This document shows positions 16,009 to 24,338 of a DNA stretch of 64,000 nucleotides, in pieces; position 1 is the stretch's first letter; every line of letters starts with the position of its first letter. Where the stretch lies: assembly GCA_963734065.1 (NCBI GenBank), contig CAVTFN010000003.1, positions 1,628,255-1,692,254 of the forward strand, read 5' to 3'. Source of the stretch: DATBLE01 sp963734065 (GTDB lineage Bacteria; Actinomycetota; Thermoleophilia; Gaiellales; Gaiellaceae). The notes under the pieces are model-generated. The model was not told the DNA's origin. It searched no databases and worked only from the letters and a program-made list of their open reading frames with translations. A program made the position numbers and the translations under genes.

Positions 16009-16014
16009 TACGAT
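16009..16014 (+). promoter_or_regulatory. Leaderless -10 element of DUF5678-like gene (TACGAT)
   Basis: TACGAT is followed by 6 nt and the GTG at 16021. The element lies 37 nt from the oppositely oriented leuS leader promoter. Confidence 0.5.
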
Positions 16015-16020
16015 CGTCGT

Positions 16021-16233
16021 GTGAGCGTAGGCGTCACCTTTACGCGCATCGTCGATCCTGAGGGCTGGGAGAACTACCGCGGGCAGTGGGTCGCAATCCG
16101 CGACGACCAGATCGTCGCCGCGGCGGTGAAGCTCGACGACCTCTTCGCGGACGAGCGCTACCGGCAATCCGACGTTGTCTCGCGAATCCCCGAGGCCGGG
16201 ATCCATTTCTACTCCCCTGTCGTCCCGGCTTAG
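16021..16233 (+). CDS. Small DUF5678-like protein
   Basis: This 70-residue protein has the compact pattern W-x-x-Y-x-G-x-W-V-A-I (ENYRGQWVAIRDDQIVAAAV), followed by a helix (LDDLFADERY) and a terminal strand (AGIHFYSPV). This is the layout of DUF5678 domains, small proteins often encoded beside a second short gene. Their function is unproven, and some have been suggested to act in toxin-antitoxin-like or protease pairs. The GTG start follows a leaderless -10 element. A second short frame (16175-16369) overlaps its end and touches lysA, so the three may form one transcript. Confidence 0.6.
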   Translation: MSVGVTFTRIVDPEGWENYRGQWVAIRDDQIVAAAVKLDDLFADERYRQSDVVSRIPEAGIHFYSPVVPA

Positions 16234-16369
16234 CACCGAGTATCCGCCGAACCGGCCACCGAGGTGCAGGGTCTCGCTCGAGGTCGACCCGATTCCGGGG
16301 CAGCCAACGGGGAGAATCACCTTCCAGGAGCACCCGGCGACTCCCGTCTACCACCTCGAGGCCGCCTGA
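16175..16369 (+). CDS. Possible small protein coupled to lysA
   Basis: This 64-residue frame would need a TTG start or an unrecognised downstream start. Only the second half (CRVSLEVDPIPGQPTGRITF) looks like protein. It ends TGATG with the lysA start (1-nt overlap), which suggests translational coupling. It overlaps the DUF5678-like gene in another frame, which argues against the N-terminal part. I keep it as a weak candidate. Confidence 0.3.
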   Translation: MSRESPRPGSISTPLSSRLSTEYPPNRPPRCRVSLEVDPIPGQPTGRITFQEHPATPVYHLEAA

Positions 16370-17634
16370 TGCTCGAGCTCTTCCCCGAGACCGCCGAAAT
16401 CGTCGACGGCGTGCTGCACGTCGGCGGCTGCTCGGCGGCGGCGCTCGCCGAGGAGCACGGGACACCGCTCTTCGTCTACTGCGAGGAGACGGTCCGCGCC
16501 GCCGCGCGGTCGTGGCGGCGCGGCGCCCCCGAGGCGACGATCGTCTACGGCTCGAAGGCGTTCCCGAACGCGCCGTTGATGCGCGTGCTGGCCGAGGAGG
16601 GGATCGGCGCGGACGTGTCGACGCTCGGCGAGCTGAGGATCGCGCAGGCGGCGGGGGTGCCGGCGTCGCTGCTCGTCGTCCACGGGAACAACAAGTCCGA
16701 CGAGGAGCTCGCCGCCGCTGCCGAGGCCGACGCGTGGCTGGTCGTGATGGACGAGCCCGGCGAGGTCGAGCGCTGCGTCGCCGCCGGGGTGAAGCGGGTG
16801 CTCCTGCGGATCACGCCCGGCGTCGAGGCGGACACGCACGAGAAGATCCGCACCGGCCAGGCGGGCTCGAAGTTCGGGGTCGCTCCGGAGGAGGCGCCTG
16901 CGATCGTCGAGCGGGCGCGGGCGGCCGGGCTGGAGCTGCTCGGCCTGCACGTCCACCTCGGCTCGCAGGTCGCCGGCTCGGAGGCGACGCTCTCGACGAT
17001 CGAGCTGCTCGCCGAGCTCTGCACACGGGTGCGGGACGAGCTCGACTGGACGCCGGCGATCGTGAACGCGGGCGGCGGTCTCGGCATCCGCTACGTCCCG
17101 GACGAGCCGGCTCCGCCCACGCCCGAGGAGTACGCGCGCACGGTGTCGGAGCGGCTGCACGAGGCTTGGTCGGCGGCAGCGCTGCCCAGGCCGCAGCTGA
17201 TCTTCGAGCCGGGCCGATCGCTGGTCGGCCGCGCGGGCGTGACGCTCTACCGCGTGGGGGTGGTCAAGCGCAGCGGCACTACGACGTGGGTGGCCGTCGA
17301 CGGCGGCATGTCCGACAACCCCCGCCCGGCGCTCTACGGCGCGCGGTACTCGGCGCTGCTGGCGAACCGCGCCGACGAGCCGCCGGCGGGGACGTACGCC
17401 GTCTGCGGCAAGCACTGCGAGTCGGGCGACGTCCTGATCGACAGCGCGGAACTGCCCGAGTCCCGTCGCGGCGACCTGCTCGCGGTCGCGGCGACCGGCG
17501 CGTACACGCTGGCGATGGCCTCGAACTACAACGCCGTGGTGCGACCGGCAGCCGTTCTCGTCGGGAGCGGCCGGATTGCGACGATCTCGGAGCGATCAGG
17601 ACCCGCCGAGCTCGGTGGGTCCGAGTCCGGTTAG
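16369..17634 (+). CDS. lysA: Diaminopimelate decarboxylase
   Basis: LysA is a PLP-dependent fold-III decarboxylase that makes L-lysine from meso-diaminopimelate. The 421-residue protein shows VYGSKAFPNAPLMRVLAEEG with the PLP-binding Lys near residue 63, the GLHVHLGSQ strand near 192-200, GGGLGIRY near 231-238 and the EPGRSLVGRAG phosphate-binding segment near 282. The C-terminal CGKHCESGDVL block carries the catalytic Cys from the second subunit, and ATGAYTLAMASNYN gives the closing Tyr. The length matches the family. ATG 16369 overlaps a short upstream frame by 1 nt. The final 12 codons and stop form a strong hairpin. Confidence 0.94.
   Translation: MLELFPETAEIVDGVLHVGGCSAAALAEEHGTPLFVYCEETVRAAARSWRRGAPEATIVYGSKAFPNAPLMRVLAEEGIGADVSTLGELRIAQAAGVPASLLVVHGNNKSDEELAAAAEADAWLVVMDEPGEVERCVAAGVKRVLLRITPGVEADTHEKIRTGQAGSKFGVAPEEAPAIVERARAAGLELLGLHVHLGSQVAGSEATLSTIELLAELCTRVRDELDWTPAIVNAGGGLGIRYVPDEPAPPTPEEYARTVSERLHEAWSAAALPRPQLIFEPGRSLVGRAGVTLYRVGVVKRSGTTTWVAVDGGMSDNPRPALYGARYSALLANRADEPPAGTYAVCGKHCESGDVLIDSAELPESRRGDLLAVAATGAYTLAMASNYNAVVRPAAVLVGSGRIATISERSGPAELGGSESG
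17599..17622. terminator. Inverted repeat across the lysA 3' end
   Basis: GGACCCGCCG, a four-base AGCT loop and CGGTGGGTCC form a 10-bp stem with one G-T pair, ending 12 nt before the end of lysA. No U-run follows, so termination would be factor-dependent, or the hairpin may protect the mRNA 3' end. Confidence 0.35.
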
Positions 17635-17752
17635 GTCCATCGCCCGCTGCCCGTATTACAACGATCGACTGCTGAGGAACATCAGGCTTCGGGGGCCGTG
17701 TCGCCCGCCTCGGGCCAGCGCGCAGACCCCCGGAGCGGCGTAGCCGCCTCCT

Positions 17753-18433
17753 CTATTCCTCCCAGGCTTCGAGACGAGTGCGGATCGCCTGGACTGCGGC
17801 CTCCCAGAGCCGGATTTCGTCTTCCAATGGCCGCTGATAGAGGCCGCCGAACGAGCCGTCGCCGAGGGCTTCCCTCCACGCCCTCGGGTTTCCGTTCTCG
17901 GGCCACACCACCGGCGCCTTGCGCTGTGTAGGGATCACGACGCCCGGAAGCCGCGTCCACGGGAAATTCTCCGACCACGACGCATGGTCGTACTCGGGAT
18001 CGATGGCGGCCGCGATCTCGTCCGGTCGCCCTTCCCAAAGCTCATGCCAGACAGCCGCCCCGCCCGGCTGGCGTCTTGTCCACGCCCTGCCTGGCTCGGT
18101 GTTTCCGCCATGACCGTTCACAACCAGGATCCGCGCGAACCCCTGGCGGACCAGGGAATCGACGACGTCCGAGAGGAGTGCGACCAGCGTGGACTCCCGG
18201 AGCGTGGGACTGCCTGGGTACGCCGTGAAGCCATTCACTCCGTATGGCAGCACCGGCAGCACGGGGATCCCCAATGGCTCGGCGGCCTCGACCGACGCAC
18301 GCTCAGCAAGGATGTTGTCGGTCTCAAGAGAGAGGAACGCATGCTGCTCGGTCGAGCCGACGGGGAGCACGATCCGATCGTCCCAATCCAGGAATGCCTC
18401 AAGCTGCATCCAGTTGAGGTCGCGGACTCTCAC
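17753..18433 (-). CDS. Creatininase-family amidohydrolase
   Basis: This 226-residue member of the creatininase/MftE fold holds binuclear metal enzymes that hydrolyse cyclic or linear amides. The first motif is PVGSTEQHAFLSLETDN (Glu, His and Asp ligands near residues 28-39), although the usual G-P-H after QH is replaced by A-F-L. The second is VVNGHGGNT near 102-110. The third, normally H-A-G-x-x-E-T-S, appears as HASWSENFPW near 150, with the metal Glu kept. Codon use is looser than in neighbours, with more A/T at third positions. It lies alone with the GyrI-like gene, in a small region that may have been acquired. The substrate is unknown. Confidence 0.8.
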   Translation of the reverse strand: MRVRDLNWMQLEAFLDWDDRIVLPVGSTEQHAFLSLETDNILAERASVEAAEPLGIPVLPVLPYGVNGFTAYPGSPTLRESTLVALLSDVVDSLVRQGFARILVVNGHGGNTEPGRAWTRRQPGGAAVWHELWEGRPDEIAAAIDPEYDHASWSENFPWTRLPGVVIPTQRKAPVVWPENGNPRAWREALGDGSFGGLYQRPLEDEIRLWEAAVQAIRTRLEAWEE

Positions 18434-18513
18434 ACTTACGCGCGAACGCTAGCGCCGAAGCCGAACCCTTGGCTGCCCCAGTGTTCGGGATGTACACCCG
18501 AGCGGGAACTCAG

Positions 18514-18918
18514 TCAGGCGATCGGAACGAGGACGTCGATGAGATCGCGACGGCGGTAGTATTCGAGTGTCGGCCTAGTGGGATCGGCGTCGGGACGTTG
18601 CGCCAGTCGCTCCGCCGTTGGTCCGATCTCCTCGTAGATACCTGGAGGCTCGCCGTGAAGTCTGACGCATGCGTACCGCCCCCCGGGAAGCGTGCTGCGT
18701 TCGGCGCCAAACTCGGAAGGGTCATCCTCCGGACGAAGTACGGCGCACACACTGTAGGTAGCCGAGACCGGATCGAACGCTCCGTAGAACTTGCGCCCCC
18801 GTAAGCCCACCCTGGCCTCGAACGAAGCCCAGGCCCGCTGAATCTCCGAGAGCTGATCTGCTACGCGCACAAGCATGACGTCGGTCGGGTGGCGTACCAC
18901 GATGTTTTCTACGCCCAC
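18514..18918 (-). CDS. GyrI-like/AraC effector-binding domain protein
   Basis: This single-domain protein of about 134 residues has the SOUL/GyrI-like small-molecule-binding fold. It has ENIVVRHPTDVMLVRV as the first strand pair, GLRGRKFYGAFDP in the middle, and a C-terminal half with TLPGGRYACVRLHGEPPGIYEEIG and a final EYYRRRDLIDVLVPI. This ending (PGG-x-Y-A, then IYxxIG, then L-x-VPI) is typical. Such stand-alone domains bind cationic drugs or act as small hydrolases. GTG 18918 is chosen because TACGTT ends 6 nt upstream. GTG 18954 would add 12 residues but has no such signal. Codon bias is looser than in the surrounding genes. Confidence 0.72.
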   Translation of the reverse strand: MGVENIVVRHPTDVMLVRVADQLSEIQRAWASFEARVGLRGRKFYGAFDPVSATYSVCAVLRPEDDPSEFGAERSTLPGGRYACVRLHGEPPGIYEEIGPTAERLAQRPDADPTRPTLEYYRRRDLIDVLVPIA

Positions 18919-18924
18919 GTCCGT

Positions 18925-18930
18925 AACGTA
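18925..18930 (-). promoter_or_regulatory. Leaderless -10 element of GyrI-like gene (TACGTT)
   Basis: TACGTT is followed by 6 nt and the GTG at 18918. It decides the start of the GyrI-like gene. Confidence 0.5.
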
Positions 18931-19332
18931 CAGCCGGGAGGGCGCGCTACACACGATTGCGCGAGCGTTCTCTCGCCGGGCGCGTAGACCTGTTCAGCTG
19001 CGCCTCTTTCGGAAACTTGCAGGAGTTTCATCGTGGTCGAGCCGTGAGAGACCGGAGGAAGGCCCTGAGCCCGCGGTTTGAAAGCTGTCCGGTTAGTTCC
19101 ACTGCGAGAACTATGCTTCTTACCCGACTACTCGCTCGGCCGGTCGCGCAGCCACGGCTTGACTCAGCGGAGGACGTCGCGTCGGTCAGGCTCGGCGGGT
19201 GCGTCCGGAAGCGTAGAACGCAGGTGCCGGTCTCGCAGAGGTCCGGTGCCAGGTCTTGCATCAACACACTGCTGAGGAGAGCCCGGCCGCTGGCGTCGGT
19301 ACGCGCATGCAAGACCCACCGGAACGCCGAGC
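18931..19332. other. Gene-free stretch with relaxed base composition
   Basis: About 400 nt without a convincing gene. Short open frames exist on both strands but show no family motif and no plausible start signal. The stretch has more A and T than its flanks. It could be the remains of a decayed gene. I see no repeat or RNA gene in it. Confidence 0.5.
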
Positions 19333-20823
19333 TCAGCCCGCGTTCGCGACCTGCAGCAAACCGAGACACATCTCGTCCGTCGTGCCCTCGCCCCAGAGGA
19401 CGTACCGCGGCGCGAGGCGCTGACCCTTCACGATCGGCTGTGCGCCCGGCGAGTTGTCGAAGCGGCACGTGACCCGGATCGTGTCGCCCGGCGAGGCGAC
19501 GACCGGCTGCCGGAGGTAGTACGCGTCCTGCCAGTGGAAGTGCCAGCGCGGGATGTGGAGCAGGACGCGGGCGCTCGGCGTCCCCGGGTTCAGGTCGATG
19601 CGGATGTCGACGCCGCGGAGGTGCATATGGCCCGCGACGCCGTAGATCCGCAACGGGCGCCTCACCGTGCGGTCGCAGGAGGTCCGGACGTCGTAGGCGC
19701 CGCCGACGTCCTGCGGGTAGTTGGCGAGCGTCTTCCGGCAGAGGTACAGCAACCCCGTCGGGATCAGCGCCGCCTCCGCGCCGTAGTTCCGGGACTCGTC
19801 GGCGAGCGCTCGATCGCGTGAGCAGAGCCCCGAGTGCCGAACGCCGGGGCAGGGCAGCTCGACGGGCGCCGCCACCAGCATCGTGTCCAGCGGCGTGAGC
19901 TTCGAACCGGCGGCGGGCACGACGCGCAGGATCGCCCGCGAGTGGTCGGGCTTCGCCGGGTGGATGAGGTTGTAGTGCACCTGGACGACGACCGCGGCAC
20001 CGGCGTGGAGCAGGACGCCGGTACCGGCCGGCGTGTCGTTCGTTGTGTGACCGGGCACCCAGGCGCCGATCCACTGCGGCGAGCCGAGACGGTCGCTCGA
20101 GGCGGCCGCGGCGTCCGGATGCGTCTCGCCGAGGCCGGGGCCGCCGAAGCACGTCCACCCGCGCCCGTGCGAAGCGGCGTTCAGGCGCCGCGCCTCGGTC
20201 GCGTTGGCGCCGGCGGCCTCGAACAGGATCACGTGGTGAACGAGGCTCGATTGCCCCGGCTGGATCGACGCCGACGTCACGTAGACGTCCTGCTTCAGGT
20301 GCGGCTCCAGGACGAAGCAGTGGTAGTCGTCGAACCCGCCGACTGCGGCGTGCGGCATGTACGGCCGCGCCGGGGCGAGCGAGATCGTCCGGCCGGGCGC
20401 CGTCGAGCGCACCGTCGGAGGCGAGATCGAGCCGCCGGCGCCGATCGGCGCGCCGCCGCGTGCCCAGCGCGCAATCGCGTTCTTTTCCCTGGCAGTGAGG
20501 ATGCGGCGGGAGGCGCCGAGGAACGCGGGCGAGTCGCGGCCGGGAGGCCACGGCGGCATCACGCCCAGTTGCGTCATCGTCAGGATCGCCGGCGCGTGTG
20601 CCGCCGCCGAGCGGGCCGACGTGATCGGGAACGGGGCGATCCCGCCGATGCGGTGGCAGCCGGCGCACTTGGCGGCGAAGATCGGCGCCACGTCCTTCCA
20701 CCCGGGCGTGCCGGCAGCTGCAGCGCCCGTCGACGGCAACGAGTCGTGAGCGATCGCCGCGGTGAGCGCGGCGCCGACGGCGACCGCGGCGGCCAGGAGC
20801 GCGGCGATCCTGCGAGCGCGCAT
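19333..20823 (-). CDS. Cytochrome c fused to copper type II ascorbate-dependent monooxygenase (PHM/DBH-like)
   Basis: This 496-residue exported protein has a signal sequence at about residues 1-25. A c-type heme motif CAGCH lies at 53-57 with a likely distal Met in GVMPPWPP near 89. The rest matches the two-domain copper monooxygenase fold of peptidylglycine hydroxylase and dopamine beta-hydroxylase. The HH pair at 196-197 (VHHVILF) and His 283 (QVHYN) match the first copper site. HMH at 399-401 (GHMHLRG) and Met 485 (TDEMC) match the second. Paired cysteines (225, 325, 334, 362, 383, 453) suit disulfides. All six copper ligands appear present. The fused heme domain may supply electrons in place of ascorbate. 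The start follows TAGCGT by 7 nt. Confidence 0.85.
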   Translation of the reverse strand: MRARRIAALLAAAVAVGAALTAAIAHDSLPSTGAAAAGTPGWKDVAPIFAAKCAGCHRIGGIAPFPITSARSAAAHAPAILTMTQLGVMPPWPPGRDSPAFLGASRRILTAREKNAIARWARGGAPIGAGGSISPPTVRSTAPGRTISLAPARPYMPHAAVGGFDDYHCFVLEPHLKQDVYVTSASIQPGQSSLVHHVILFEAAGANATEARRLNAASHGRGWTCFGGPGLGETHPDAAAASSDRLGSPQWIGAWVPGHTTNDTPAGTGVLLHAGAAVVVQVHYNLIHPAKPDHSRAILRVVPAAGSKLTPLDTMLVAAPVELPCPGVRHSGLCSRDRALADESRNYGAEAALIPTGLLYLCRKTLANYPQDVGGAYDVRTSCDRTVRRPLRIYGVAGHMHLRGVDIRIDLNPGTPSARVLLHIPRWHFHWQDAYYLRQPVVASPGDTIRVTCRFDNSPGAQPIVKGQRLAPRYVLWGEGTTDEMCLGLLQVANAG

Positions 20824-20830
20824 GCCCCGG

Positions 20831-20836
20831 ACGCTA
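20831..20836 (-). promoter_or_regulatory. Leaderless -10 element of copper monooxygenase gene (TAGCGT)
   Basis: TAGCGT is followed by 7 nt and the ATG at 20823. The TAG of this hexamer is also the stop codon of the upstream hemolysin III gene. Confidence 0.55.
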
Positions 20837-21481
20837 ATTGACGACGAGCGCCACGGCGCCGTACTGCAGCGCGACCGCCGCCACGACGAGCACGTGGAAG
20901 ACCTCGTGGTACCCGAACACGCGCGGGATCGGGTCGGGCCGGCGCCGCGCGTACACGATCGCCCCGACGGTGTAGCAGAGACCGCCGACGAGGACGAGTG
21001 CGGCCACGGCCACCCCGGAATGGTCGAAGATCTGCGGCAGGACGAGGATGCCGACCCAGCCGAGGGCGATTCCGGCGGCGGCGGAAATCCACTTCGGGGC
21101 GTGGACCCAGACCATCTTGGCCGCGATCGCCACCGCGGCTCCGCTCCAGACGACGGCGAGCACGGCCGTCTGCCAGGCGCCGTGGAGAACGAGCAGCCCG
21201 AAGGGCGTGTAGGTGCCGGCGATCAGGCCGAAGATCCCGGCGTGGTCGACGCGGCGCAGCCAGAGCCGGGCGCCCGGCGACCAGGTGAAGCGGTGGTAGA
21301 GGGCGCTGGCCGCGAACATGGCCACGACGGTGCCGGCGAAGACGGCGGCGGCGACCTGCGCGTGCCGGCCGGACGCCGTCAGCCCGAGCGTGATTCCGAG
21401 CGGGATCGTCGAGTAGAGCGCCAGCTCGTGGAAAACGCCTCGGAGCCGCGGCTTCAACGCTGCAACCTCCGGAACGCTCAT
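20834..21481 (-). CDS. Hemolysin III / PAQR-family membrane protein
   Basis: This 215-residue seven-helix membrane protein belongs to the PAQR/hemolysin III (YqfA) family. Conserved features are RGVFHELALYST near residue 17, the ALYHRFTW segment with Ser/His near 60, the RRVDHAGIFGLIAGTYTP motif with Asp-His near 78, and the final GYHEVFHVLVV with two His near 190. These His and Asp residues form a zinc site shared with adiponectin receptors and alkaline ceramidases. A hydrolase role is an inference. ATG 21481 is chosen because TAGCGT ends exactly 6 nt upstream. GTG 21487, two codons earlier, would abut the hexamer. Confidence 0.9.
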   Translation of the reverse strand: MSVPEVAALKPRLRGVFHELALYSTIPLGITLGLTASGRHAQVAAAVFAGTVVAMFAASALYHRFTWSPGARLWLRRVDHAGIFGLIAGTYTPFGLLVLHGAWQTAVLAVVWSGAAVAIAAKMVWVHAPKWISAAAGIALGWVGILVLPQIFDHSGVAVAALVLVGGLCYTVGAIVYARRRPDPIPRVFGYHEVFHVLVVAAVALQYGAVALVVN

Positions 21482-21487
21482 CGCCAC

Positions 21488-21493
21488 ACGCTA
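21488..21493 (-). promoter_or_regulatory. Leaderless -10 element of hemolysin III gene (TAGCGT)
   Basis: TAGCGT is followed by 6 nt and the ATG at 21481. It decides between ATG 21481 and GTG 21487. Confidence 0.55.
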
Positions 21494-21636
21494 GCGCGGC
21501 CGGCGGCGTCGCGCGGATGGGGTGCTACCGTGTCCCATCCAGAGCGAGTCCGGTTTGCGCGACGAGCGCCTTCCTTACCCGTTCGTGACGAGAGAGGCTT
21601 TTCTTGATCATCAACCGATCCGTCTTGGTGCGCTGA

Positions 21637-21882
21637 ATGGCCCAGAAGAAGTCGCGTCAGACGTTCGAGAAGCTGAAGCGCGAGCAGGCGGTCAAGGAGA
21701 AGCGCGCGCTGAAGCAGGAGCGCAAGAAGGCGGCCAAGCTCGCGAAGGCGCTCGGCGAGCCTCCCGTCGACCCGTACGGAGACGCGGAAGACGCGGAGCC
21801 GGGCATGCACGCGGACGACGCGGAGCAGCGCGAGCAGTCGGACGCCGAGCCTGGGACCAACGGGCCGCTGACGACGGGCTGA
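21637..21882 (+). CDS. Small highly charged protein, unknown
   Basis: This 81-residue hydrophilic protein has a basic coiled-coil-like first half (MAQKKSRQTFEKLKREQAVKE then repeated Lys/Arg/Glu) and an acidic, disordered second half rich in Asp, Glu and Ala. There is no Cys and no membrane segment. The basic half could bind nucleic acid or the ribosome. I do not recognise a named family. No good ribosome site is visible before the ATG, and the 150-nt upstream region holds no clear promoter hexamer next to the start. Confidence 0.55.
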   Translation: MAQKKSRQTFEKLKREQAVKEKRALKQERKKAAKLAKALGEPPVDPYGDAEDAEPGMHADDAEQREQSDAEPGTNGPLTTG

Positions 21883-21909
21883 CGAAGCGACGAGCTCGGC
21901 CGGCGCGAC

Positions 21910-24279
21910 CTACTGGCGCGCCATCGCGATGTGCAGCCGCTCCTCCGGCGTGATCAGGTGGTCGAGGTCCTCGGCGGCGTCGTCGATGTCGATCTGCACC
22001 CACTCGACCTTGCCGGTGAACCGGCTGGCCTCGCTCGTGTAGTCGTCGCTGACGGGCGAGGCGGTGTCCGAGCCCACGTCGCAGGTCTCGTCGGCGGAGA
22101 AGATCATCGGCACGGTGCCCTCGACCCGGCCCTCGCCGGTCTTCTCGCCGTCGAGGTACAGCGTCACGGTGCCGCCCTTGCCGAGCCCACCGCCGTCGTA
22201 GGCGAACTCCATCCGTACCTGGTGCGTGCCCGAGGGGATCTCCCTGTCGCCCTCGGCGTGGAAGCGCTGGACGCCGAACAGGTTGTAGCAGTACTTCGGC
22301 TTGCCGCCCTTCGCGTAGAGGCTCCAACCGGCGAACGCGCCGCCCTGGGCGACGATCACGCCTTCTGCGCCACCGTCGGGCACCTCCAGCTCGGCGGTGA
22401 CCGAGTGCGACTTGTTCTTGACGTTGATCACCGCGTTCTCCGTCAGCCGGCCCATGCCGCCGAAGAGCAGCTGTGACTTGCCGGTGATCAGCACCGGGCG
22501 GCCGGCGATATCGGAGTTGAACCGCTCGACGCGGCGGTCGTCGAGCGGCAGGACGTTGTACTTGCGCGCCTCCTCCAGGAACAGCGCCTTCAGCTCCTCG
22601 AGCTTCTCGGGCATCTCGGCGGCGAGATCGTGCGCCTGGCTCCAGTCGGTGTTCGTGTCGTAGAGCTCCCACGTGTCGTCCGCGAACGGAGGCAGCTCCT
22701 CCATCACCCACGGGGTCGAGTGTCGCGTGACCGCGGTCCAGCCCTGGTCGTAGATCCCGCGGTTGCAGAACATCTCGAAGTACTGCGTCTCGCGCCGCTC
22801 CGCCGCGCCGCCGTCGTCGAACGCGTAGCGCATGCTCACACCCTCGATCGGCCGCTGCTCGACGCCGTGCACGGTCTTCGGCTCGGGCAGGCCCGCCGTC
22901 TCGAGCACGGTCGGGGCGATGTCGATCACGTGGTGGAACTGGCTGCGGACCTCGCCCTTCGCCTCGATCCCTTTTGGCCAGTGCACGATCGTGCCGTTAC
23001 GGGTGCCGCCCCAGTGCGAGGCGATCTGCTTCGTCCACTGGTACGGCGTGTCCATCGCGTGCGCCCAGCCGACCGCGTAGTGGTTGTACGCGGTCGGGGT
23101 GCCGAACTCGTCGATGTGCGACGCCATGAACTCGGTCGTCTGGAGGGCATTGGCGCCGTTCAGGTTGATCAGCTCGTTGAAGCACCCGTGGACGTCGCCC
23201 TCCGCGCTCGCGCCGTTGTCACCGATGATGTAGTAGACGAGCGTGTCCTCGAGGATCCCGATGTCCTCGAGCGCGTCCACGAGGCGCCCGACGTGATGGT
23301 CGGTGTGCTCCATGAAGCCCGCGTACACCTCCATCTGACGTGCGAGCACGGGCTTGAGGTCGTCCGGGATGTCGTCCCACGCGGGGATCTCCTCCGGGCG
23401 GGCGGTGAGCTGGGCGTCGGGCGGGATCACGCCGAGCTCCTTCTGGCGCGCGAACGTCTCCTCGCGCAGCTTGTCCCAGCCCTGGTCGAAGCGCCCCTTG
23501 TACTTCGCCGACCACTCCTCGGGCACCTGGTGCGGCGCGTGCGTCGCACCGGGGGCGAAGTAGGCGAAGAACGGCTTGTCGCCCATCAGCGCCTTCTGCT
23601 GGCGGATCCACTTGATCGCCTTGTCGGTCATGTCCTCGGTGAAGTGGTAGCCCTGCTCCGGCGTCTTGTCGGGCTCGACCGGCGTCGTCCCCTCGTAGAT
23701 TGCCGGGTAGTACTGGTTCGTCTCGCCGCCGATGAAGCCGTAGAAGTACTCGAAGCCGCCGCCCCCCGAGGGCCAGGAGTCGAACGGACCGAGCGGGCTC
23801 GTCTCCCAGACCGGCACCTCGTGGCACTTCCCGAACTGCGCCGTCGCGTAGCCGTTCAGCTTCAGCGTCTCCGCCAGCGGGGCGCACGTGTTCGGGCGAA
23901 TCGAGTTGTACCCAGGAGCCGAGGTGGCGATCTCGGTGATCCCGCCCATGCCGACCGAATGGTGGTTGCGGCCCGAGAGGAGCGCTGCCCGGGTCGGCGA
24001 GCAGAGCGCGGTCGTGTGGAAGCGGTTGAACTTGAGCCCGGCGCCGGCGAGGCGCTCGGCCGTGGGCGTCTGACAGGGCCCGCCGAAGGCGCTGGAGCTG
24101 CCGAAGCCGGCGTCGTCGATCAGGACGATCAGGACGTTCGGCGCGCCCGCGGGCGGGCGCAGGGGCTCGATCGGCGCGAACTTCGCGTTCGGATCCTTCG
24201 CATCCTCGTAGACCGGCCCGTCATAGGGGCGGTCCGGGATCGGCAGCACCTCACGGTCGGCACTCGTCGGCTCGGGCAC
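21910..24279 (-). CDS. Type I sulfatase (arylsulfatase), formylglycine-dependent
   Basis: This 789-residue sulfatase hydrolyses sulfate esters. The C-S-P-T-R-A-A-L-L-S-G-R signature begins at Cys 93, the residue converted to formylglycine by FGE. The metal-binding DD pair is at 55-56 (VLIDDAGFG), and a third metal site is in YIIGDNGASAEG. The later HWPKGIEAKGEVRSQFHHVIDIAPTVLE block is typical of the large PAS/AtsA-like subgroup, with an extra C-terminal beta domain. No signal peptide is visible, so it may be cytoplasmic. GTG 24279 has AGGAG about 8 nt upstream and is preferred over ATG 24342, which is preceded by no ribosome site. The sulfated substrate is unknown. Confidence 0.92.
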   Translation of the reverse strand: MPEPTSADREVLPIPDRPYDGPVYEDAKDPNAKFAPIEPLRPPAGAPNVLIVLIDDAGFGSSSAFGGPCQTPTAERLAGAGLKFNRFHTTALCSPTRAALLSGRNHHSVGMGGITEIATSAPGYNSIRPNTCAPLAETLKLNGYATAQFGKCHEVPVWETSPLGPFDSWPSGGGGFEYFYGFIGGETNQYYPAIYEGTTPVEPDKTPEQGYHFTEDMTDKAIKWIRQQKALMGDKPFFAYFAPGATHAPHQVPEEWSAKYKGRFDQGWDKLREETFARQKELGVIPPDAQLTARPEEIPAWDDIPDDLKPVLARQMEVYAGFMEHTDHHVGRLVDALEDIGILEDTLVYYIIGDNGASAEGDVHGCFNELINLNGANALQTTEFMASHIDEFGTPTAYNHYAVGWAHAMDTPYQWTKQIASHWGGTRNGTIVHWPKGIEAKGEVRSQFHHVIDIAPTVLETAGLPEPKTVHGVEQRPIEGVSMRYAFDDGGAAERRETQYFEMFCNRGIYDQGWTAVTRHSTPWVMEELPPFADDTWELYDTNTDWSQAHDLAAEMPEKLEELKALFLEEARKYNVLPLDDRRVERFNSDIAGRPVLITGKSQLLFGGMGRLTENAVINVKNKSHSVTAELEVPDGGAEGVIVAQGGAFAGWSLYAKGGKPKYCYNLFGVQRFHAEGDREIPSGTHQVRMEFAYDGGGLGKGGTVTLYLDGEKTGEGRVEGTVPMIFSADETCDVGSDTASPVSDDYTSEASRFTGKVEWVQIDIDDAAEDLDHLITPEERLHIAMARQ

Positions 24280-24338
24280 TCGGCTCTCCTCTCTCGGGGT
24301 CGCCGGAACCCTATGTTGTCCGCGATCGCACGGTCGGC

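Noticed and set aside
19028..19332. Extension of a minus-strand frame downstream of the copper monooxygenase gene
   Set aside because: The frame differs from that of the real gene, lacks a start signal and shows no conserved motif.
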